Source: Clostridium merdae
GTDB lineage: Bacteria > Bacillota > Clostridia > Oscillospirales > Acutalibacteraceae
Assembly: GCF_900176635.1 (NCBI RefSeq)
Contig: NZ_FXLN01000003.1
Span: 62,001-126,000 of the forward strand
Length of the DNA: 64,000 bases
Direction of reading: 5' to 3'
The notes under the pieces were generated by a model. The model was not told the origin of the DNA. It made no database searches and saw only the letters and a program-made list of their open reading frames with translations. Positions 18,204 to 26,377 of this stretch are shown piece by piece. The first letter of the stretch is position 1, and each line of letters begins with the position of its first letter. The position numbers and the translations under genes were made by a program.

Positions 18204-20102
18204 ATGAAAGACGGTTTTTTCAGAATAGCCGCTGCTACTCCGGTGATACGCATTGCGGACTGCCAGCACAACAGCACAGCCATCATTGAACTGATGCGTC
18301 AGGCGGAACAGCAAAAGGTAGGCGTTGTTGTTTTCCCCGAGCTGTGCATCACTGGCTACACCTGCGGCGACTTGTTTCGCGACAGCACCTTAATTGAGGG
18401 CGCACAGGAGGCACTCACTCGTATTCTGAAAGAAACACGAGATATGCAAACCATTGCGGTAATTGGGGTTCCCGTTGCACTCAACGCAGAGCTGTATAAT
18501 ACCGCCGCAGTAATCCATCAGGGTAAAATTTTGGGGCTGGCCACCAAGCGCAGCATTCCAAACTATTCCGAGTTCTACGAAGCACGCCATTTTTCGCCTT
18601 CGCCCGCCACCTGTGAAATCTCGTTTTGTGGGCAAAACACCCTGCTTGGCGGTGATTTACTGTTTTGCTGCCGCTCGATTCCAGAACTGGTTCTAGGAGT
18701 AGAAATTTGTGAGGATTTGTGGATGCCTGAACCACCCTCCGCAAAGTTGACCTCCTGCGGCGCTACCATTATTGTAAATCCCTCCGCGAGCGATGAAGTC
18801 ATCGGCAAAGCCTCTTACCGCCGCTCCCTCGTTGCGGGTCAATCTGCGCGGCTGGTAGCTGCCTATGCGTATGCAGACGCGGGCGAGGGAGAATCCTCAA
18901 CAGACATGGTATTCTCTGGGCATAACCTGATTGCAGAAAATGGCAATCTGTTGGCGGAGGCACCTTTATTTACCACCGGATTGCTGTGTGCCGATATTGA
19001 TTTGCAGCGCTTGGTGCAGGAACGCCGCCGCATGACCACTTGGCAGAGCGGCAGCGGCTGTACAACCATTCCGTTCAATCTAAGTCCCGCTCCTCTTGAG
19101 CTACACCGCACCTTCCCCTGCCTGCCGTTTGTTCCTTCCGACTCTGCGGATTTATACGAGCGTTGCGAGCTGATTTTAAATATGCAGGCAGAGGGGCTGA
19201 AAACCCGTCTTCGCCATACCGGTGGCAAATCTGCCGTAATTGGCCTTTCTGGCGGGCTGGATTCCACACTAGCTTTGCTGGTTGTGGTACGAGCATTCGA
19301 TTCACTTCACATTCCCCGTGAGGGAATTACCGCTGTTTCTATGCCAGGCTTTGGTACCACCAGCCGTACCAAAAACAACGCTTCTGGGCTTGCGGAAAGC
19401 CTTGGCGTTACTTTCCGCGAAATCTCGATTGCTGCCGCGGTAGAACAGCACTTTAAAGACATTGGCCACGACCCCAAGGTTCACGATGTGACCTATGAAA
19501 ACTCGCAGGCAAGAGAACGCACGCAAGTTTTAATGGATATTGCAAACCAAACGGGTGGTATCGTTATTGGTACCGGCGACCTTTCAGAGCTTGCACTTGG
19601 CTGGGCAACCTATAATGGCGACCATATGTCTATGTACGGTGTCAATGCCTCTATTCCCAAAACCTTAGTGCGCCACTTGGTACGCCATGCCGCCGAATAT
19701 AGCGAACCCACGGTACGGGAGCTGCTGCTTGATATTTTGGATACCCCGGTAAGTCCCGAGCTTCTTCCTCCGGTAAACGGAGAAATCTCTCAAAAGACCG
19801 AGGATTTGGTTGGCCCATATGAGCTGCACGATTTCTTCCTGTTCTATATGCTGCGTTTCGGCTTCCACCCAAAAAAGATTTACCGTATGGCATGCATGGC
19901 GTTTGCAGGAAGCTACGATGACCAGACCATCAAAAAATGGATGCTGATTTTTTACCGCCGCTTCTTCGCCCAGCAATTTAAACGCTCGTGCTTGCCGGAT
20001 GGCCCCAAGGTGGGAACGGTCACCCTTTCTCCACGCGGAGACTTCCGCATGCCGAGTGATGCAAGCTCCCGTTTGTGGCTAGATGAAATTGAAGCACTAT
20101 AA
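18204..20102 (+). CDS. nadE: Glutamine-hydrolysing NAD+ synthetase
   Basis: A 632-residue two-domain enzyme making NAD+ from deamido-NAD+, ATP and glutamine. The N-terminal nitrilase-type amidase (about 1-290) shows catalytic Glu in VVFPELCITGY, Lys in LATKRSIPNYSEF and Cys in LGVEICEDLW. The C-terminal ATP-pyrophosphatase domain has IGLSGGLDSTLAL (SGGxDS P-loop, about 350) and GTGDLSELALGWATYNGDH. Length and order match the long glutamine-dependent NadE. It starts at ATG 18204 after TTGGAGGAA. Confidence 0.95.
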   Translation: MKDGFFRIAAATPVIRIADCQHNSTAIIELMRQAEQQKVGVVVFPELCITGYTCGDLFRDSTLIEGAQEALTRILKETRDMQTIAVIGVPVALNAELYNTAAVIHQGKILGLATKRSIPNYSEFYEARHFSPSPATCEISFCGQNTLLGGDLLFCCRSIPELVLGVEICEDLWMPEPPSAKLTSCGATIIVNPSASDEVIGKASYRRSLVAGQSARLVAAYAYADAGEGESSTDMVFSGHNLIAENGNLLAEAPLFTTGLLCADIDLQRLVQERRRMTTWQSGSGCTTIPFNLSPAPLELHRTFPCLPFVPSDSADLYERCELILNMQAEGLKTRLRHTGGKSAVIGLSGGLDSTLALLVVVRAFDSLHIPREGITAVSMPGFGTTSRTKNNASGLAESLGVTFREISIAAAVEQHFKDIGHDPKVHDVTYENSQARERTQVLMDIANQTGGIVIGTGDLSELALGWATYNGDHMSMYGVNASIPKTLVRHLVRHAAEYSEPTVRELLLDILDTPVSPELLPPVNGEISQKTEDLVGPYELHDFFLFYMLRFGFHPKKIYRMACMAFAGSYDDQTIKKWMLIFYRRFFAQQFKRSCLPDGPKVGTVTLSPRGDFRMPSDASSRLWLDEIEAL

Positions 20103-20130
20103 TTGGATTCTTCCCCTTTTCAACGAATGA

Positions 20131-20189
20131 AAAAATGCGTCTTTGAATACACCTGTTAGTACAGGTTGTAGGAGGAGGCGCTTTTTTTG
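20131..20189 (+). promoter_or_regulatory. Hairpin enclosing the Shine-Dalgarno and start of the symporter gene
   Basis: The arm TACACCTGT pairs with ACAGGTTGTA, and the base of the stem GCGTCTTT can pair with the purine-rich GGAGGAGGCGC that is the ribosome-binding site. A run of seven T (20182-20188) follows and contains the TTG start codon. It looks like a nadE terminator fused to the next gene's translation start, or an RNA element that hides the ribosome-binding site. Confidence 0.55.
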
Positions 20190-21614
20190 AACATTTCTGC
20201 GACAATTGAAAAACTAAACGATATTCTCCATCCCCTGCTTTGGGGGTGGCCAGTTCTCGCTGCCATTTTGCTTGCGGGAGCCAATTTCACCTTTCGCTCT
20301 GGCTTCTTTCAATTTACTCATTGTAGTTTGTGGGTTAAAAATACATTTGGTAAACTTTTAAGCCGAGAGTCACGTAGTAAGGAGGGCATTTCACCCTTTC
20401 AGGCGGTCTCTACCGCACTGGCAGGCTCCATTGGAACTGGCAACATTGTAGGGGTCGCCACAGCCATAACAATTGGCGGAGCCGGTGCTATATTCTGGAT
20501 GTGGATTTCTGCACTGCTTGGAATGATGACCATTTTCTCTGAAAACGTTCTAGGCATGAAATACCGAATTAAAAATTCAGACGGCACCTGGATGGGCGGC
20601 GCAATGTATTATTTGGAGCGCGGCATCCACAGCCGGGGGCTTGCTATTATGTTCTCCATTGGCTGTGTGCTGGCATCATTTGGGATGGGTAACATGGCGC
20701 AGTCAAACTCCATTGCCGGTGCTCTGCAAGACAGCTTTGGCATTGCTCTGCCCGTTACCGGCGTGGTGCTTGCTGTTTTATTAATTATTATGACCTTTGG
20801 GGGCATTCGCCGCATTGCCCGCGTATCAGAATTCCTAGTACCTTTTATGGCAATCGGTTACCTCGTTGCGGCTGGCATTGTTCTATTTTGCCACCGTCAG
20901 GTACTGCCAGCGGTTTTTCAACAAATTATAGAAGAAGCGTTTGGCCTGCGTCAAGCCGCGGGTGGAATTGGCGGCGCCGCCATGGCAAACGCATTAAAAA
21001 CCGGCGTTTCCCGTGGAGTATTTACCAACGAAGCCGGGCTTGGCAGCTCCGTAATGGCGCACTCCGGCAGTACGCTGAAAGAACCGGTGGAACAAGCCAT
21101 GTGGGGCATTTTCCAAGTGTTTCTCGATACGATTATTATGTGCACGATAACAGCACTCGTTATTTTATGCAGCGGTAGTCTGGAGAGCGGTAAAGACGGA
21201 GTCGCGCTCTCTGCGGCGGCTTTTTCGTCTGTATTCGGCAACTATGGTGGGGTACTCATTTCTATTTGTATCACTCTGTTTGCATTTGCAACCCTGTTGG
21301 GATGGTCTTATTACGGCGAATGTGGGGTACGCTACCTAGTTGGTAACCGGGCTGTACCTGCGTTTCGCATTTTATTTGCCCTTTCCGCCATTGCTGGCTG
21401 TACGCTGGATTTACACCTTGTGTGGAATATCAGCGATATTTTCAATAGCCTGATGGCATTCCCCAACCTAATTGCACTGTTCCTACTGAGTGGCGAAGTC
21501 ATAGACGAAACCTCAAATTATCTCGCAAAGTGCCGCCAGCGTAAAAAAGCAGAGGGAAAACAGCGCAAAACTGCCAAAAAGCAACCGAATTATAGGCTGC
21601 GCATTGAAAAATAG
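20187..21614 (+). CDS. Sodium:alanine/glycine symporter (AGCS family)
   Basis: A 475-residue integral membrane protein, AlsT-like, coupling Na+ to uptake of alanine or glycine. Family signatures are GGIGTGNIVGVATAI-like text (here AGSIGTGNIVGVATAI), GGAMYYLERG, and VFTNEAGLGSSVMAHSG in the middle. About ten or eleven hydrophobic helices, ending in a basic cytoplasmic tail. The start is TTG 20187 behind GGAGGAGG (8-bp spacing). Substrate is inferred from family only. Confidence 0.92.
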   Translation: MNISATIEKLNDILHPLLWGWPVLAAILLAGANFTFRSGFFQFTHCSLWVKNTFGKLLSRESRSKEGISPFQAVSTALAGSIGTGNIVGVATAITIGGAGAIFWMWISALLGMMTIFSENVLGMKYRIKNSDGTWMGGAMYYLERGIHSRGLAIMFSIGCVLASFGMGNMAQSNSIAGALQDSFGIALPVTGVVLAVLLIIMTFGGIRRIARVSEFLVPFMAIGYLVAAGIVLFCHRQVLPAVFQQIIEEAFGLRQAAGGIGGAAMANALKTGVSRGVFTNEAGLGSSVMAHSGSTLKEPVEQAMWGIFQVFLDTIIMCTITALVILCSGSLESGKDGVALSAAAFSSVFGNYGGVLISICITLFAFATLLGWSYYGECGVRYLVGNRAVPAFRILFALSAIAGCTLDLHLVWNISDIFNSLMAFPNLIALFLLSGEVIDETSNYLAKCRQRKKAEGKQRKTAKKQPNYRLRIEK

Positions 21615-21680
21615 CGGAGTCATACATTAAAGCTATACCACTAAATAGATAAACCCTATATGTCTTATATGACTTTTTCG

Positions 21681-21709
21681 TTGACAAATACGGAAACGGT
21701 TCCTATAAT
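21681..21709 (+). promoter_or_regulatory. Consensus sigma-A promoter of the metNIQ transcript
   Basis: Perfect TTGACA (21681-21686), a 17-bp spacer and perfect TATAAT (21704-21709). The spacer contains GGAAACGGTTCC, a near-dyad that also partly resembles a catabolite-responsive element. The start of transcription would be about 21716, leaving a leader of roughly 255 bases. Confidence 0.85.
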
Positions 21710-21715
21710 AAATGT

Positions 21716-21971
21716 ATCCCCATTAAACAAGAGCGAAACAAATAAACAATACCCGCAAGGCTTGTAAAATGCTTGGCGGCCACACAGCAAAACGCGCGCA
21801 CTTTTGCTGTGATGATGAGCATTTTAGAACACTTGCAACCGCACAAATTCCATTTGAGCTGGCAAGAGAATTCTTTTTACAAAACCCTGTTTGAACCGCG
21901 ATGCTCCCCATTTACTAACTGCGCATTTTGGTATATACTATTAGGGTTATTGTAGAAAAGGAGGGAATCTT
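21716..21971 (+). ncRNA. Structured leader (candidate cis-regulatory RNA) of metNIQ
   Basis: Three nested stems can be read: GCAAG (21755) with CTTGC (21832), AAAATGCT (21766-21773) with AGCATTTT (21818-21825), and a perfect 10-bp apical stem CACAGCAAAA (21783-21792) with TTTTGCTGTG (21802-21811). No S-box (SAM-I) core and no T-box AGGGTGG motif was found, although those are the usual regulators of methionine-transport operons in Firmicutes. There is no clear terminator before the GTG start. It could instead be an independent small RNA, with a second promoter near TATACT at about 21934. Confidence 0.45.
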
Positions 21972-23000
21972 GTGGCATCTCAAAACTTGATTGAGATTCA
22001 AGATTTGGAAAAGACATTCCAAACAAAAAACGGCACTGTTCACGCCTTAAAAGATATTAATCTGCAAATTCAGCAAGGGGATATTTTCGGTATTATCGGT
22101 ATGAGCGGCGCCGGTAAAAGTACTTTGGTACGGTGCATTAACCTACTCGAGCGCCCCACGGCTGGCCGTGTATTGTTTGAAGGCAACAACATTGCCATGT
22201 TAAACGACGTTCAGCTTCGTACAGTACGCCGTTCAATGGGGATGATTTTTCAGCAATTCAACCTGCTGATGCAGCGTAACGCAGAAGATAACATCTGTTT
22301 TCCGCTTGAAATTTCAGGCGTAGACAAAGCAACGGCTAAAAAACGTGCAACAGAGCTTCTGGAGCTGGTTGGGCTTTCTGACCGTGCAAAATCATACCCC
22401 TCTCAGCTTTCTGGCGGCCAAAAGCAAAGAGTAGCCATCGCCCGGGCTTTGGCATCAAACCCGAAGGTTCTGCTTTGCGACGAAGCCACCAGTGCACTTG
22501 ACCCCACCACAACCGCATCTATTTTGGCTTTGCTGAAAGACATTAACCAGCGGCTGGGCATAACTATTATCATTATTACGCATGAAATGAGTGTCATCGA
22601 GCAAATATGCAACCGCGTTGCGATTATTGACAAGAGCCATATTGCCGAGGTTGGCAGTGTGGAAGAAATCTTCTTTCACCCCAAAACAGCGGCGGCACAA
22701 AAACTGGTTTACCCGGATGGCCGCAAGAGCGAACCCTTCTCAGCTCAAGACGCCTCTTCCACCAGCTACCGCATTGTATTTGACGGTAACTCCTCTTTTG
22801 AGCCCGTTATTGCAGATATGGTGCTGGAGTTTAAAATTCCCGTAAATATTATCTATGCGGACACGAAAAATATAGACGGGAAGGCATTTGGCCAAATCGT
22901 AATTCAGGTGCCCCAGCAAGAATCCCTACGGGAGAATATGCTGCGCTACCTGCAAAGACGTGGGCTAACTGTTGAGGAGGTGACCGGCCATGTTGGATAA
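21972..23000 (+). CDS. metN: Methionine ABC transporter ATP-binding protein MetN
   Basis: A 342-residue ATPase of the MetNIQ importer. It has Walker A GMSGAGKST (about 43-51), Q-loop MIFQQFNLL, signature LSGGQKQRVAIARAL, Walker B VLLCDEATSALD and switch His in ITHEMSV. The C-terminal NIL/ACT-like domain (about 260-340) is the substrate-sensing domain that gives trans-inhibition in MetN. The start is GTG 21972 after AGGAGGG. It overlaps metI by 11 bp. Confidence 0.95.
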   Translation: MASQNLIEIQDLEKTFQTKNGTVHALKDINLQIQQGDIFGIIGMSGAGKSTLVRCINLLERPTAGRVLFEGNNIAMLNDVQLRTVRRSMGMIFQQFNLLMQRNAEDNICFPLEISGVDKATAKKRATELLELVGLSDRAKSYPSQLSGGQKQRVAIARALASNPKVLLCDEATSALDPTTTASILALLKDINQRLGITIIIITHEMSVIEQICNRVAIIDKSHIAEVGSVEEIFFHPKTAAAQKLVYPDGRKSEPFSAQDASSTSYRIVFDGNSSFEPVIADMVLEFKIPVNIIYADTKNIDGKAFGQIVIQVPQQESLRENMLRYLQRRGLTVEEVTGHVG

Positions 23001-23652
23001 TGCAACGATTCAAATGCTGCTGGTTGGCATAGGCGAATCGCTTTATATGACGCTCTTTTCCGCTATATTCAGTTACATTATTGGTTTGCCGCTTGGCATA
23101 CTGCTTGTAATCAGCGCAAAAGATGGTATACGCCCCAATGCACCGGTTTATAAGACCTTAGACATTATTGTAAACATTACACGTTCCATTCCGTTCCTAA
23201 TTTTAATGGTTATGATTATTCCGGTAACACGTGCTATTGTGGGCACCTCGCTTGGTTCCACAGCAGCTATTGTTCCATTAACCTTCTCGGCGGCTCCCTT
23301 TATCGCCCGAATGGTGGAATCCTCCTTAATGGAGGTTGATAAAGGTGTGATTGAGGCGGCTCACTCTATGGGTGCCTCAAACTGGCAAATTATTAAGAAG
23401 GTGCTTATACCAGAGGCTTTCCCCTCTTTAATTAACGGTGCAACCATTGCATTCGCTACCATTTTGGGGTATTCGGCAATTGCGGGATTTGTAGGCGGCG
23501 GCGGTCTTGGAGCCATTGCGGTGAATTACGGCTACTACCGCTATCAAACAGACATTATGCTTATTACCGTTGCTCTGCTGGTGGTACTTGTACAAATTTT
23601 TCAAGAAATCGGCATGCGCTTCGCCAGTAGAAGTGACAAGCGCAAATTCTAA
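22990..23652 (+). CDS. metI: Methionine ABC transporter permease MetI
   Basis: A 220-residue membrane protein with five hydrophobic helices and the coupling-helix EAA motif around EAAHSMGASNWQIIKKVLIPEA. The ending GYYRYQTDIM is characteristic of MetI. The start ATG follows GAGGAGGTGA within the 3' end of metN, so the two are translationally coupled. It acts with MetN (ATPase) and MetQ (lipoprotein). Confidence 0.95.
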   Translation: MLDNATIQMLLVGIGESLYMTLFSAIFSYIIGLPLGILLVISAKDGIRPNAPVYKTLDIIVNITRSIPFLILMVMIIPVTRAIVGTSLGSTAAIVPLTFSAAPFIARMVESSLMEVDKGVIEAAHSMGASNWQIIKKVLIPEAFPSLINGATIAFATILGYSAIAGFVGGGGLGAIAVNYGYYRYQTDIMLITVALLVVLVQIFQEIGMRFASRSDKRKF

Positions 23653-23684
23653 AACAGATACGAAACGTATGGAGGTATATTATT

Positions 23685-24536
23685 ATGAAAAAAATTCTTT
23701 CTCTACTATTAGTGGCAGCTCTTTCTGTTTCAGCTCTGGCTGGCTGCTCCAATGGTTCTTCCAACAGCAGTGCAGCTGCAGCACCCGGCTCTAGTTCAGC
23801 AGCAGAGCTGAAAACCATTAAAATTGGTGCTTCCCCCACACCTCATGCAGATATTTTGAAGAAAGCAAACGAGCTTCTCAAAGCAAAGGGCTACCAACTG
23901 AACATTCAGGAATTCAACGATTATGTACAGCCCAACCTTGCACTTGAAAACAAGGAGCTGGATGCAAACTACTTCCAGCACATTACCTACCTCAATGATT
24001 TTAACAAGGAAAAGGGCACACACCTTGTTTCTGCCGGAGATATTCACTACGAGCCATTCGGCATTTATGCAGGCAAAACCAAAGCCTTGGCCGATTTGAA
24101 AGACGGCGCAACCATCGCTGTTCCCAACGATACTACAAACGAAGCTCGTGCACTTCTTCTGCTGCAAGACCAGGGTCTGATTAAGCTGAAGAAAGATGCC
24201 GGAATCACCGCTACCAAGAATGATATTACTGAGAACAAAAAGAACCTGAAGATTCAGGAAATTGAAGCGGCACAAACCGCCCGTTCTCTGCCTGATGTTG
24301 ACCTTGCCGTTATTAATGGTAACTATGCCATTGCAGGCGGCCTAAAAGTTGCTGACGCGCTTGCGGCTGAATCCGATGCTTCTCTGGCTGCTACTGCTTA
24401 TGTAAATGTAATTGCAGTGCGTGAAGGCGACCAAAGCAAGCCCGAAATTAAGGCTCTTATCGAAGTGCTTAAAAGCGATGACATTAAAAAGTATATTGAA
24501 GACACCTACGCAGGTGCCGTTGTTCCTTCCAAATAA
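23685..24536 (+). CDS. metQ: Methionine-binding lipoprotein MetQ (NlpA family)
   Basis: A 283-residue substrate-binding lipoprotein. The signal peptide ends in the lipobox LAGC with lipidated Cys21, followed by a Ser/Ala-rich linker. The mature part shows NlpA features: IGASPTPHADIL, FNDYVQPNLALENKELDANYFQH and VPNDTTNEARALLLLQ. It is the last gene of metNIQ, before a terminator. D- or L-methionine is the expected ligand. Confidence 0.95.
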   Translation: MKKILSLLLVAALSVSALAGCSNGSSNSSAAAAPGSSSAAELKTIKIGASPTPHADILKKANELLKAKGYQLNIQEFNDYVQPNLALENKELDANYFQHITYLNDFNKEKGTHLVSAGDIHYEPFGIYAGKTKALADLKDGATIAVPNDTTNEARALLLLQDQGLIKLKKDAGITATKNDITENKKNLKIQEIEAAQTARSLPDVDLAVINGNYAIAGGLKVADALAAESDASLAATAYVNVIAVREGDQSKPEIKALIEVLKSDDIKKYIEDTYAGAVVPSK

Positions 24537-24561
24537 TCATCGAATTATTATGATAAGAAAA

Positions 24562-24595
24562 AGGATGCTGTTTTACGCAGCATCCTTTTTCTTTT
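24562..24595 (+). terminator. Intrinsic terminator after metQ
   Basis: AGGATGCTG / CAGCATCCT stem with a seven-base loop followed by TTTTTCTTTT. Confidence 0.92.
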
Positions 24596-24696
24596 AGAGT
24601 ATTTTTGAGAGAAACCGCAATTGTGTATTAAGTATTCTAAAACACAGTCGATATAAAAAGGGAGTAAGTAAGAATCAAACAAGCTGGAGGTTACGA

Positions 24697-25389
24697 ATGT
24701 ATACGTTAGGAGTGAGTGAATCCCCTCAAATACAAAAGGGGAAATCCAATACCGGATCCAAATTAGATGTTCCCAATTGGAATACTACCCCGCATAAAGG
24801 AATGGAACGGCCATCCGATACTGAGTTTGATTCTATTATTGATAATCTGGCAAAATTACTGGCGGAAGCACATTACCAGCAGGATGACAGTAAATATAAC
24901 CGGCTATGGTCTGTTGCTGAAAATGCAAGGGCTCAGTATATTTCTGCCGTATCGCCCGATCGAGCTGCTTTAGCAAACGAAGCGCAGCAATATTTTAACA
25001 AATCGAGCAATGAACCCAATAAAAACGTTAATGGACCAAAAAATATTATTGATTATCTAAATCAAAAAGACCGTATGGAAAAGCCAACCAAGGACGGCCG
25101 TTACAACATTTCTCTAAACTCTGGCACAATGGTGGTAACCGGCTCAGATTTAGAGCCAAACACCTTTGATTTAAAGTGCAGTCCACTTGGTCAAACAGTG
25201 ATGAGCCATAACCCATATGGATGGACTTGGACAGCAACACCGCAGGAACAAATGATGAGCAGCAGCTTTCTAAATCGACTGAACTCTGCGGAGGACAAAT
25301 ATTACCGTGAGATTTCAGGCATTCGGTTTTCGCCCTCTTTACCAACGGGCATAGAAAGCACTGGCAGCCGGTTGGATACCAGAGCGTAA
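24697..25389 (+). CDS. Hypothetical protein, no recognised family
   Basis: A 230-residue hydrophilic protein with no signal peptide or membrane helix. The first 30 residues are low in complexity (QIQKGKSNTGSKLDVPNWN), residues about 42-90 look helical (IIDNLAKLLAEAHYQQDD), and the C-terminal part is richer in beta and turn residues (YNISLNSGTMVVTGSDLEPN). It has its own Shine-Dalgarno (TGGAGG) and a terminator, so it is a genuine single-gene transcript. Function unknown. The codon use looks a little more AT-rich than the metNIQ genes. Confidence 0.75.
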   Translation: MYTLGVSESPQIQKGKSNTGSKLDVPNWNTTPHKGMERPSDTEFDSIIDNLAKLLAEAHYQQDDSKYNRLWSVAENARAQYISAVSPDRAALANEAQQYFNKSSNEPNKNVNGPKNIIDYLNQKDRMEKPTKDGRYNISLNSGTMVVTGSDLEPNTFDLKCSPLGQTVMSHNPYGWTWTATPQEQMMSSSFLNRLNSAEDKYYREISGIRFSPSLPTGIESTGSRLDTRA

Positions 25390-25416
25390 TAATCTCATCT
25401 ACTTTCAATTGATCAC

Positions 25417-25460
25417 AAAACGGGGTACTCTATTGTTAAGAGTTACTCCGTTTTCTTTTT
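25417..25460 (+). terminator. Intrinsic terminator
   Basis: AAAACGGGGTACTC pairs with GAGTTACTCCGTTTT (one mismatch, one bulge), followed by a T-rich tract. Confidence 0.85.
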
Positions 25461-25489
25461 ATAACATTTAAATTATTTTAATTTAGGTA

Positions 25490-25520
25490 TTGACTCTGAC
25501 GCGGCGTCATAGCTTATGAT
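25490..25520 (+). promoter_or_regulatory. MerR-type promoter with 19-bp spacer and internal dyad
   Basis: TTGACT (25490-25495) and TATGAT (25515-25520) are separated by 19 bp, the over-long spacing typical of MerR-activated promoters. The spacer holds the perfect dyad TGACGC-G-GCGTCA (25497-25509). It lies directly before the MerR-family gene, so autoregulation is likely. Confidence 0.8.
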
Positions 25521-25544
25521 TCTTTTTGAGAGGAGGAATTTCAA

Positions 25545-26297
25545 ATGAATATCAACGAGGTTGCAAGTCTAACTGGCCTAAGCGTGCGCACGCTCCACCA
25601 CTATGATAGAATCGGCCTCTTAATCCCGAAAAGAAACCGTGAAAACGGGTACCGGGAGTATTCCGACGAAGATTTGAACCGGCTGCAGCAGATACTATTC
25701 TTTAAGGAATGCGGATTCCCCCTCTCTGTCATCCGAGAAATGCTCGAAAACCCCGGGTATAACCAAGAACAAGCGTTTGAGATTCAAAAACAGTATTTAA
25801 TGCACGAGCGTAAACGGATTGACACCATGCTCAATACCCTACTCAAAACTCACCAAACATGGAAGGGAGAAATCACCATGACACCAAAAGAAAAGTTTGA
25901 GGGCTTTGACCTTTCAAAAAATCCTTATAAAGAGGAAGCCAAACACCGTTGGGGCGAAGAGGCCGTTGAAAAAAGCAGCCAAACAATTGCCGTATTAGGG
26001 AAAGAGGGGCAAGAAGCTCTTTCAGAGCAAATGAACGAACTATTCCGTACACTTGCCGAGGTTCGCCATTTGCCGCCAGACTCACCCGAGGTAATGGAAC
26101 AGATGGATGTGTATTATCATTTTCTGAACGACAACTTTGGCTACCACTACTCACCAGAAGCCTTTGCAGGGCTAGGCCAGCTTTATGTAAATGACACTCG
26201 ATTTACAGATAACATTGACCGCTTTGGCGAAGGGCTGTCTTTATTCTTGTCGCAGGCGATGGAGCATTATTTCGCCAAGCAAAAGAAAACGAATTAA
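25545..26297 (+). CDS. MerR-family TipA-like transcriptional regulator
   Basis: A 250-residue activator. The N-terminal MerR winged helix (residues 1-70) reads INEVASLTGLSVRTLHHYD, then IGLLIPKRNRENGYREYSDEDL. A long dimerisation helix follows (about 75-110). The C-terminal TipAS-type ligand domain (about 125-245) has LSEQMNELFRTLAEVRHLPPDS and FGYHYSPEAFAGLGQLYVNDTRF. TipAS domains bind diverse peptide or lipophilic drugs and induce efflux genes. The start ATG follows GAGAGGAGGAA. No drug pump is in the same operon; the gene is terminated on its own. Confidence 0.92.
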   Translation: MNINEVASLTGLSVRTLHHYDRIGLLIPKRNRENGYREYSDEDLNRLQQILFFKECGFPLSVIREMLENPGYNQEQAFEIQKQYLMHERKRIDTMLNTLLKTHQTWKGEITMTPKEKFEGFDLSKNPYKEEAKHRWGEEAVEKSSQTIAVLGKEGQEALSEQMNELFRTLAEVRHLPPDSPEVMEQMDVYYHFLNDNFGYHYSPEAFAGLGQLYVNDTRFTDNIDRFGEGLSLFLSQAMEHYFAKQKKTN

Positions 26298-26332
26298 GCG
26301 ATTGTTCCCTCGAAAACTAATCTCTCTAAAAA

Positions 26333-26368
26333 GGAAAGGCGAGCCTGCTTTGGCTCGCCTTTCCTCTT
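26333..26368. terminator. Bidirectional intrinsic terminator
   Basis: 13-bp stem GGAAAGGCGAGCC / GGCTCGCCTTTCC between the convergent MerR and pirin genes. Confidence 0.92.
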
Positions 26369-26377
26369 CTTCACTTC

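Noticed and set aside
21716..21971. SAM-I or T-box element in the metNIQ leader
   Set aside because: Neither the S-box core nor the T-box AGGGTGG motif or tRNA-pairing layout was found; only generic nested stems.
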